Origin: PALSA-1004 sp947474275
GTDB lineage: Bacteria; Pseudomonadota; Gammaproteobacteria; Burkholderiales; SG8-41
Assembly (NCBI GenBank): GCA_947474275.1
Contig: CANJHY010000140.1
Location: 1 to 12,641, forward strand
Length of the DNA: 12,641 nucleotides
Direction of reading: 5' to 3'
Shown: piece by piece, positions 7,126 through 12,641 of the stretch
Numbering within the stretch: the first letter of the stretch is position 1
Layout: every line of letters starts with the position of its first letter
Translations under genes and position numbers: made by a program
The notes under the pieces: model-generated
Databases searched by the model: none
Told to the model about the DNA's origin: nothing
Seen by the model: only the letters and a program-made list of their open reading frames with translations

Positions 7126-8319
7126 TTATCCACCCACCCGGAACAGCCTGCGCTCGGCCTTGTGCAGCCGTTCGAACCCCGTTTTTGTGACGCGGATCAT
7201 TTCGCCCACCTGCACGCCGGCAGCCTGATCCGGCGTGATCACATTAGGCTGGACAACCACCGTCATGTTTTCTTCCAGCGTCATATCCGGCAGCGGGCCC
7301 GCGGGCCGACTCTTCGAGCCGACGATGGGCTGGAAGTAACCGCCGCCAAAGCCATGCATGAGGTCGTCGCACACGGAAAAGCCCGCGCGCTCGATTACGC
7401 CCGCGGCATCGACGATTTCCTGCATGGTGGTGCCGTGACGCACCACTTTGGTCACCGCGTCGAAAGCGGCTTCGGCGGTGTCATATAAATCGCGGAACAA
7501 AGGCGTGGGATCCGCAGCCACCGTCATGGTGCGCAAGACCTGGCCTGCATAATCCCACCAGAACGCGGACAACTCGCAGAAAATCACGTCGCCCTGCGCG
7601 ACCTTGTTCGGTGAGTGATGTTGCGGTGGCACGAAGATGTGCGGCTTTGCCATCGAGGTGCGGCCGACGTAATGAATCATGGTCGTGCCGCCGTGCCCCA
7701 CCCACGCGCGCTCTATCATATTACCGAGCTCGCGCTCCGTCATGCCGATCTGCGTGCCATTGACCAGAGCCGCAAGCCCCGCGTCCGACAACGCCGCGCC
7801 TATCCTCAGCCAGTCGATTTCCTCTTCGGACTTGATGGTGCGCAGTCTGATGTAATCGGCATCGAGGCCGACCACCTCGAACTGCTCTTCGAGCAGGCGC
7901 CATTTCGACACCACCAGCGGGCCCATCACGCCGATGCGTTTCGCGCCGCGGCGCTTCAATTCCGCGACGGTTTTACGGATGCCCTGGTGCTCGCCCCATT
8001 GCACGTCGACGTCGCGCGCGATTTTCTTGCCGAGCGGGAAGTGGTTGTACCACTCCATGAACATGGTCATTTTCACGCCGGGCTTGAAGACGACGTATGC
8101 TTCGACCGTGCCTGGCCACGCAGTCACCCACTGCGGCGCATTGCCGACGCGATGATCGGTCACCACCAGCAGGTGATCGACGCCGGCCTTCTCCATGACT
8201 TCGCCGAGCAATTTGTGCCGGCGCGCGTACTCCGCGTCGGAGAACCGCGGGTATTCCTGCGCCATGATGGTCGCGAGGCGCGGCTCGAGGTTTAAAACAC
8301 TTGCTGCGTCTGCTGCCAT
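7126..8319 (-). CDS. M24-fold (creatinase/aminopeptidase P-like) protein with degenerate metal site
   Basis: The 397-residue protein has the two-part architecture of creatinase and Xaa-Pro peptidases. There is an N-terminal domain to about residue 160, then IKSEEEIDWLR (162-172), the usual helix start of the pita-bread domain. The five metal ligands of active enzymes (D, D, H, E, E) map to E249, Q260, H322, Q357 and G372 (with E373 beside it). The 11-residue spacing of the first two matches E. coli PepP. Only the His is clearly kept, so a standard dinuclear metal site is unlikely. Metal-free hydrolases such as creatinase also lack these ligands, so it may hydrolyse a small C-N substrate or act in another way. 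ATG 8319 is 7 bp after the oxidase stop, implying one operon, although no strong ribosome site is visible. A short hairpin (7106-7126) follows the stop without a T-run. Confidence 0.85.
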   Translation of the reverse strand: MAADAASVLNLEPRLATIMAQEYPRFSDAEYARRHKLLGEVMEKAGVDHLLVVTDHRVGNAPQWVTAWPGTVEAYVVFKPGVKMTMFMEWYNHFPLGKKIARDVDVQWGEHQGIRKTVAELKRRGAKRIGVMGPLVVSKWRLLEEQFEVVGLDADYIRLRTIKSEEEIDWLRIGAALSDAGLAALVNGTQIGMTERELGNMIERAWVGHGGTTMIHYVGRTSMAKPHIFVPPQHHSPNKVAQGDVIFCELSAFWWDYAGQVLRTMTVAADPTPLFRDLYDTAEAAFDAVTKVVRHGTTMQEIVDAAGVIERAGFSVCDDLMHGFGGGYFQPIVGSKSRPAGPLPDMTLEENMTVVVQPNVITPDQAAGVQVGEMIRVTKTGFERLHKAERRLFRVGG

Positions 8320-8326
8320 AGTCGGG

Positions 8327-9499
8327 CTATTTGTTTTCTTCGAACCACGGATAAGCGCTGGTGACGCCGGCGGGGCCGGTCGGCTGCGCGGGGCGCACCC
8401 ATGATGGGTTCAACTGCGCGAGTGAGGTGACTCCCATCAACCCCATTGCCGTGCGGATCTCAACGTCCATCAACTCGAGCATGCGCTTGACGCCCGCTTC
8501 GCCGCCCGCTGCGAGCGACCAGCCCAGCAATTTGCCCAAGCCGACGGCACGCGCGCCCAGCGCAATGGCCTTGATGACGTCGGTGCCACGCTGCACGCCG
8601 CCGTCCCACAGAATTTCGGCGCGGCCATCGACCGCCGCGACGACTTCAGGCAGCACTTCGATGGTGGCCTGCGCGTGGTCGAGCTGGCGACCACCGTGGT
8701 TGGAGACGTAAACCACGTCTGCACCGTGTTCGACCGAGAGCTTTGCATCTTCGGCGGTGGCGACCCCCTTGACGATGAGCGGCAGCCCGATGCGCTGTTT
8801 CATCCACACGAGGTCTTTCCACTGCAGTCCCATCTGGAACGAGGGGTCGCCGAAACCTTCGCGCACGGCCGCGCGGCTGATGATGTCGCGTTCGCGGCGG
8901 CCGTAATAATTACGGTCCACGCAGACGCACAACGCGCGATAGCCGGCGGCTTTCACGCGGTCGAGTATGTCCTCCACCCATTTGCGGTCCGCCCGCACAT
9001 AGAGCTGGAATATGAGCGGTTCCTGCACCGATGCAGCGGCGGCTTCGAAGCCGGGCTTGGCAGCGGTGCTGATGAATGCCGCAGCGCCGTGAGCAACTGC
9101 CGCGCGCGCGACCGGAATCGCGCCCTGCTCGGGATTGATGAAACCCACCAATCCGCCCACCGGCGCCAGAAACACCGGGCTTTGCAGCTTCTTGCCCAGC
9201 AATGTCGTCGTGATGTCGATGTTGCGCACGTCGACCAGCACGCGCTGGCGCAGCGCCAGGCTGTCCAGCGCCAGCCGGTTACGCTTAAGGGTTGTCTCTG
9301 AATCGGCGCCGCCGGTCAGATGGTTCCACAGGTCCTGCGAAAGGTTTCGCCGCGCGGCAGCGACGATTTCCTGCAACGACAGAAATTCCGGAGCCGCAGG
9401 TGCTGCCGGTGCGCGTGCACGCGCGCGCCGCTTGACCGGATGCGCGCGCACGTGCGCGTTGCGCGTGGACTTGCGGGGCGGACGTTTCAGCTTGGCCAT
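8327..9499 (-). CDS. FMN-dependent alpha-hydroxyacid oxidase/dehydrogenase family protein
   Basis: The 390-residue TIM-barrel protein belongs to the lactate/glycolate/mandelate oxidase family. Seen directly: FQLYVRADR with Tyr167, CVCVDRNYYGRRE (191-203), IVKGV with FMN-contacting Lys244, SNHGGRQLD with catalytic His268 and Arg271, and the phosphate-binding segment WDGGVQRGTDVIKAIALGA (298-316). Family members oxidise L-2-hydroxyacids to 2-oxoacids, passing electrons to oxygen or quinone. Two oddities stand out. The position of substrate-binding Tyr24 of spinach glycolate oxidase appears to be His60. The first 37 residues are an Arg/Lys/Ala/Pro-rich tail absent from typical members. ATG 9499 lies 4 bp after the reductase stop, with GAGG very close upstream, so translation is probably coupled. 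The substrate is unassigned, but the nearby 2-oxoacid dehydrogenase genes suggest that its product may feed that complex. Confidence 0.92.
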   Translation of the reverse strand: MAKLKRPPRKSTRNAHVRAHPVKRRARARAPAAPAAPEFLSLQEIVAAARRNLSQDLWNHLTGGADSETTLKRNRLALDSLALRQRVLVDVRNIDITTTLLGKKLQSPVFLAPVGGLVGFINPEQGAIPVARAAVAHGAAAFISTAAKPGFEAAAASVQEPLIFQLYVRADRKWVEDILDRVKAAGYRALCVCVDRNYYGRRERDIISRAAVREGFGDPSFQMGLQWKDLVWMKQRIGLPLIVKGVATAEDAKLSVEHGADVVYVSNHGGRQLDHAQATIEVLPEVVAAVDGRAEILWDGGVQRGTDVIKAIALGARAVGLGKLLGWSLAAGGEAGVKRMLELMDVEIRTAMGLMGVTSLAQLNPSWVRPAQPTGPAGVTSAYPWFEENK

Positions 9500-9503
9500 T
9501 GCC

Positions 9504-10436
9504 TCAGGACAACCCGTCGCTGATGGTCTGATTTTCGGATTTTAGTTCGATTCCAGACGCCTTGGCCTGCAGCAGCAGCAACTGCGAGAAATCCTGGTCG
9601 TAACCGTGGCCGATCATCGTCTGCACGAGGTCGCGCGTGATCGCGGTGGTCGGCATCGGCACGCCGTACGTTTTGCCTGCACTCAAACCGAGGTCGATGT
9701 CTTTTCTCAAAAGTTCGGGCGTAAACGTCACATGAAAATCAAGATTGGACAATGCCGGCGTTTTGTAACGCGTGAACATCGAACCCATCACGCTCTTGTT
9801 GAGAAAATCGAGAAACGCATGACGCTGCATGCCGGCCTTCTCGGCGAGCACCGTGATTTCGCACAGGTTCTGTATCACCACGCCGAGCATGACGTTGTGG
9901 CAGATCTTGGCGATGCGCGAGAGTTCGCCTTCGCCGACATAGCTCACGCCCTGCCCTATCGCTTCGAGGTACGGCGCGACCGCATCGAACGCGTCCTTCG
10001 GTCCCGAAGCGACTACCGTCAGCTTGCCGGCTTTGATTACCTTGGCGTTGCCCGATACCGGCGCGGCGAGAAACTTCACGCCTTCCTTGGCGAGCTTCTC
10101 GCGGATTTCCGCCGATTCTTCGAGAGAAATCGACGTGCTGTCGACGACGATTTTCGGCTTCTTGCCTTTCGACATGACGCCATTCGCGCCGAACAGCACT
10201 TCCTTCACGTCCTTGCCGGTCGACACCATGGTGAACACGATGTCGCACGCCGCGAGATCGGGCAGCGTATCGACGACCTTCGCGCCGTACTGGGCGAGCG
10301 GTTCGGCCTTGGATTTTGTGCGGTTCCATACCGCGATATCGCAGCCGCCCTGCGCAAGACGCTGCGCCATCGCGTAGCCCATGCGGCCGATGCCGATCCA
10401 GCCAAGCTTGTGTTGTTTCATGTTTGCAGTTGCCAC
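9504..10436 (-). CDS. NAD(P)-dependent oxidoreductase, 3-hydroxyisobutyrate dehydrogenase / tartronate semialdehyde reductase family
   Basis: The 310-residue protein has an N-terminal Rossmann domain with GIGRMG (15-20). NRT (38-40) after strand 2 suggests a preference for NADP, though this is not decisive. DSTSIS (99-104) and APVSG (125-129) are the family substrate-binding motifs; the Asp that usually precedes APVSGG is Ala here. Catalytic Lys177 sits in IAKICHN and KDIDLGL (245-251) lies in the helical C-terminal domain. Members interconvert beta-hydroxyacids and semialdehydes, for example 3-hydroxyisobutyrate or glycerate. The start is GTG 10436, supported by AGGAAGGA six bases upstream; ATG 10421 has no comparable site. 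The TGA is 4 bp before the FMN oxidase start. The gap to the E2 gene holds an inverted repeat, so read-through from E2 is possible but not certain. The exact substrate is unknown. Confidence 0.92.
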   Translation of the reverse strand: MATANMKQHKLGWIGIGRMGYAMAQRLAQGGCDIAVWNRTKSKAEPLAQYGAKVVDTLPDLAACDIVFTMVSTGKDVKEVLFGANGVMSKGKKPKIVVDSTSISLEESAEIREKLAKEGVKFLAAPVSGNAKVIKAGKLTVVASGPKDAFDAVAPYLEAIGQGVSYVGEGELSRIAKICHNVMLGVVIQNLCEITVLAEKAGMQRHAFLDFLNKSVMGSMFTRYKTPALSNLDFHVTFTPELLRKDIDLGLSAGKTYGVPMPTTAITRDLVQTMIGHGYDQDFSQLLLLQAKASGIELKSENQTISDGLS

Positions 10437-10467
10437 TTTATTTCCTTCCTAGTTCAAAAAAGCGTCA

Positions 10468-10565
10468 CCGCAAAAGCGCGAAGGCGCCAAGGTTTCGCCA
10501 AGACAATCATCTTTTCGCTTCGTTGTCTTACTTTGTATTTCTTTTGCGCCTTCGCGCCTTTGCGG
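10468..10565. repeat. Inverted repeat of tandem 8-mers, copy 1
   Basis: The arm at 10468-10492 and the reverse complement of 10541-10565 match at 22 of 25 positions. Each arm is an initial C plus three tandem units of about 8 bases close to CGCRAAGG. Inside the 48-bp loop, AAGACAA (10500-10506) pairs with TTGTCTT (10523-10529), making a nested hairpin. The right arm ends 7 bp before the E2 stop at 10573, so the structure lies directly downstream of that gene. It has no terminal T-run typical of a terminator. A related element occurs at 11829-11993. Confidence 0.8.
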
Positions 10566-10572
10566 CGGATGT

Positions 10573-11799
10573 TTACGCATTCAGCGCCTGCGTCCAGTCG
10601 GTGGTTTCGAGTATGGTCTTCATTTCACGCAGGAACGCCGCCGAATAAGCCCCGTCCACGGCACGATGATCGAACGATTGAGCGAGCACGCCGACCGGGC
10701 GAATCGCTATGCTATCGCCTGCCTCGCTTTCGATCACCACCGGCTTCTTCTTCACGCCGTCGGTCGACAGGATCGCGACCTGCGGCTGGTTGATGATGGG
10801 CGCGGTGATCAGCGTGCCGTACACGCCGGAATTCGACAGCGTGTAAGTGCCGCCGCTCAATTCGTCGGGCTTCAGGCGGTTGCCGCGCGCGCGCTGCGCG
10901 ACGTCGTTGATGGCGCGCGCGAGCTGCGGCAACGACTTATCCTGTGCATTGGTGACGACGGGCACGATCAAGCCGTCGAAATTCAGGTCGACGGCAATGC
11001 CGAGATTGACAGCCTTGTGCAATACGAGATCACTGCCGTCGAGGCTCGCGTTGAGCAGCGGGAATTTCGCCAGCGCCTTGCATACGGCATATGCGATGAA
11101 CGGCAGATAGGTCAGCGAGAATCCATCGCGCGCCTTCCATGCCGCGCCGGCCGCCGTCCGCGCCTGGTCCACGCGGAAAAAATCGGCCTCGATCGCCTGC
11201 AGCACGTGCGGCACCGTTGCCCATGATTTCGTAAGGTGTTCGCCCGTGCGTTTGCGTATGCTGTTGAGCGGCTTGCGAGCCGCATCCACCGCTAGCGGGG
11301 CGGGGGCCTGCGTCCCCGTCGTTTCCTGACCGCGAGTGCCGCGCTGCGCGAGATAGCCATGCACGTCTTCGCGCGTTATGCGCCCGTCGCGGCCGCTGCC
11401 TTTGATTTCCGCCGGGTTGAGCTGGTGCTCGGCAATCAACCGGCGCACCACCGGCGACAAGCGGTCCCCTGCCGCGGCGGGAGCAAAGCGCGGCGCAAGT
11501 GACGCCGGCGACGCGGCAGGTGCAGCTGCAGCGGCAGTCTCGCGCGGCGCAGAGGCCGTTTTTGCGCCAGCTTCTTCGATCACCGCCAGCGGCGCGCCGA
11601 CTTTCGCAGTCACGCCTTCCTGCACAAGTATTGCGGCGATGACGCCGCTGACCGGCGCCGGTATCTCGGTGCTGACCTTGTCGGTCTCGACGTCGAACAG
11701 CGTTTCATCGGCCTTGACCGCATCGCCGACTTTTTTGTACCACTTGGTGACCACACCTTCGGCGACCGTTTCGCCGAGCTGCGGCATGATGACGTCCAT
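10573..11799 (-). CDS. 2-oxoacid dehydrogenase complex E2, dihydrolipoamide acyltransferase
   Basis: The 408-residue protein has the full E2 layout. A single lipoyl domain (about 1-77) has Lys41 in the ETDKV motif as the lipoylation site. It is followed by an Ala/Pro linker, a peripheral-subunit binding domain (about 113-156: SPVVRRLIAEH ... GRDGRITREDV), a second linker, and the catalytic core from about 180. The core ends in FDHRAVDG with catalytic His378 and Asp382. It transfers an acyl group from lipoamide to CoA and forms the complex core. The length and single lipoyl domain fit pyruvate, branched-chain, acetoin or 2-oxoglutarate complexes; I cannot choose between them. ATG 11799 has GAGGG about 9 bases upstream. 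The E1 beta gene lies 224 bp upstream, unusually far for this pair, with a large inverted repeat between. No E3 gene is in the window. Confidence 0.93.
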   Translation of the reverse strand: MDVIMPQLGETVAEGVVTKWYKKVGDAVKADETLFDVETDKVSTEIPAPVSGVIAAILVQEGVTAKVGAPLAVIEEAGAKTASAPRETAAAAAPAASPASLAPRFAPAAAGDRLSPVVRRLIAEHQLNPAEIKGSGRDGRITREDVHGYLAQRGTRGQETTGTQAPAPLAVDAARKPLNSIRKRTGEHLTKSWATVPHVLQAIEADFFRVDQARTAAGAAWKARDGFSLTYLPFIAYAVCKALAKFPLLNASLDGSDLVLHKAVNLGIAVDLNFDGLIVPVVTNAQDKSLPQLARAINDVAQRARGNRLKPDELSGGTYTLSNSGVYGTLITAPIINQPQVAILSTDGVKKKPVVIESEAGDSIAIRPVGVLAQSFDHRAVDGAYSAAFLREMKTILETTDWTQALNA

Positions 11800-11848
11800 C
11801 TATCAGGCCCTCAATTCAAAACAATTTACCGCGAAGGATTCTTTTTGA

Positions 11849-11865
11849 TACCCCCTTGAGGGGTA
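11849..11865. promoter_or_regulatory. GGGGTA palindrome inside the repeat arm; possible operator or small hairpin
   Basis: TACCCC and GGGGTA flank a five-base CTTGA centre, a near-perfect 17-bp palindrome inside the 27-bp segment that splits the repeat arm. The G/C-tract inverted form resembles binding sites of the CsoR/RcnR/FrmR repressor family, but no such regulator gene is present here. It may equally be only a hairpin. It lies 50-66 bp upstream of the E2 start. Confidence 0.35.
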
Positions 11866-11897
11866 CGCCAAGGACGCGAAGGAAAAATAAAAGGCAA

Positions 11898-11926
11898 AGG
11901 CGAAATACATATTATTTCGAACGCCT
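11898..11926. repeat. Hairpin-forming inverted repeat within the E1 beta-E2 gap
   Basis: CGAAATA (11901-11907) and TATTTCG (11913-11919) form a perfect 7-bp stem around CATAT. The stem extends outward as AGGCG against CGCCT past a two-base bulge. It sits in the centre of the larger inverted repeat, so the whole gap could fold as one branched structure. There is no U-tract, so it is not a classical terminator. Confidence 0.55.
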
Positions 11927-12023
11927 CGGCGCAACAACCATGCACCCGCGCAATTTGTACTGCCTTCCTTTGCGTCCTTCGCGTCCTTTGCGGTTCAAGA
12001 TTTAAGCTCTTTGCAGTCCAACT

Positions 12024-12641
12024 TCAGTCAATCTTGGCACGGATTTCGCGCACGATGCGCTCGACCGACGGAATGGTGTTGTCTTCGAGCAGATCGGCCG
12101 ACGGCAGCGGCACATGCGGCGTGGTGATGCGCATGATGGGGCCGTCCAAGTCCCAGAAACATTCGTCGGCAACGATGGATGCGATTTCCGCGCCCCACCC
12201 GCACAGACGCGGGTTTTCCTCGACCGTGACAAGGCGGCCGGTCCTGACGACTTCAGCCAATATGGTTTGCGTATCGAGCGGCACCAGCGAGCGCACGTCG
12301 ACCACAGTGCAGGAGATGCCGTGCTCCTTTTCGAGGATCGCGGCGGCATCCAGCGACTTGTGCACCATCGATGCCAGCGCGACTATCGTGCAGTCTTTAC
12401 CGCGGCGCAGCACCTTGGCCTTGCCGAGTTCGTCGACGTATTCACCGTCGGGCACCTCGCCCTTCATTGAATAAAGCGACTTCTGCTCGAAAAACAATAC
12501 CGGGTCGGGATCGCGTATCGCTGCCGCGAGCAGGCCTTTGACATCGGCGGGAAACGCCGGCGCCACCACCTTGATGCCGGGAATCATCATCGCCCAGTTC
12601 TCGACCGCCTGCGAATGCTGCGCGCCGAAGCGCGAACCCGA
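12024..12641 (-). CDS. 2-oxoacid dehydrogenase E1 component, beta subunit (N-terminus beyond the window)
   Basis: The frame is open to the right edge, and the readable part is 205 residues, roughly the C-terminal 60 percent of a protein usually about 325-350 long. Directly at the edge GSRFGAQHSQAVENW is the conserved E1 beta segment around the active-site His, followed by PGIKVVAPAFPADVKGLL and DPDPVLFFEQKSLY. The transketolase C-terminal domain follows, with VEENPRLCGWGAEIAS in place of the commoner EGxxTGGxGAEIA, and it ends IPSVERIVREIRAKID. With E1 alpha (expected upstream, outside the window) it decarboxylates a 2-oxoacid using thiamine diphosphate and acylates the E2 lipoyl group. The internal Met codons near 12590 are not the start because the family sequence continues before them. 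The specific 2-oxoacid is not resolved. Confidence 0.93.
   Translation of the reverse strand, partial: SGSRFGAQHSQAVENWAMMIPGIKVVAPAFPADVKGLLAAAIRDPDPVLFFEQKSLYSMKGEVPDGEYVDELGKAKVLRRGKDCTIVALASMVHKSLDAAAILEKEHGISCTVVDVRSLVPLDTQTILAEVVRTGRLVTVEENPRLCGWGAEIASIVADECFWDLDGPIMRITTPHVPLPSADLLEDNTIPSVERIVREIRAKID

Larger units (their letters stand above)
11829..11993. repeat. Inverted repeat of tandem 9-mers, copy 2, with one arm interrupted
   Basis: The right arm 11965-11993 is contiguous; on the minus strand it reads CCGCAAAGGACGCGAAGGA and continues CGCAAAGGAA, tandem 9-mers of the CGCRAAGGA type. The left arm matches it at 26 of 29 positions, but in two pieces, 11829-11838 and 11866-11884, separated by 27 bp (11839-11865). 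The arms belong to the same repeat type as 10468-10565, where units are one base shorter. The element fills most of the 224-bp gap (11800-12023) between the E1 beta and E2 genes; no gene is seen there. Confidence 0.8.

Noticed and set aside
7106..7126. ACGCCA/TGGCGT hairpin after the M24 stop as a terminator
   Set aside because: It has a short six-base stem with a nine-base loop and no following T-run, too weak to call.
9606..10793. A 395-codon plus-strand open frame across the reductase, repeat and E2 end
   Set aside because: It crosses gene boundaries and the inverted repeat, has no recognisable domain, and mirrors two clear enzymes.
10468..11993. Repeats considered as a CRISPR array
   Set aside because: There are only two inverted elements 1.3 kb apart with no regular direct repeat-spacer pattern and no cas genes.

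Overview
The window reads as chromosomal DNA of a GC-rich proteobacterium, most likely an environmental betaproteobacterium. This is inferred from base composition, frequent GTG starts backed by purine-rich ribosome sites, and gene types common in Burkholderiales-like genomes. No rRNA, tRNA, IS element, phage gene or CRISPR array was seen. Nearly all genes lie on the minus strand; the one clear plus-strand gene is a NIPSNAP protein.

Left edge (1-921, minus): two damaged genes. A DUF1304-type small membrane protein is broken by two compensating one-base shifts. Upstream of it lies the C-terminal half of an LVIVD-repeat protein, apparently with a further frameshift. Three small indels within about 850 bases, and none seen elsewhere, mean either local gene decay or poor local sequence.

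922-3600: a 584-residue protein with TPR repeats fused to a methyltransferase domain resembling eukaryotic PRMT7/PRMT9 (minus). It is divergent from a two-domain NIPSNAP protein (plus), which ends at a strong, probably bidirectional terminator.

3623-7080 (minus): an ABC ATPase and a polytopic permease overlapping by 4 bp, followed by an exported dienelactone-hydrolase-like protein and a tiny lipoprotein whose transcript runs into the shared terminator.

7126-12641 (minus): a catabolic-looking run. In transcription order it holds a 2-oxoacid dehydrogenase E1 beta (cut by the right edge), an E2 acyltransferase, a 3-hydroxyisobutyrate-dehydrogenase-family reductase, an FMN 2-hydroxyacid oxidase and an M24-fold protein with a degenerate metal site. 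The last three are spaced by only 4 and 7 bp. A plausible reading is oxidation of a 2-hydroxyacid to a 2-oxoacid, then oxidative decarboxylation to an acyl-CoA; the substrate cannot be read from sequence. The two larger gaps in this run, on either side of the E2 gene, each hold a long inverted repeat built from the same tandem motif (CGCRAAGG, with or without A). In one copy an arm is split by a 27-bp segment carrying a GGGGTA palindrome.
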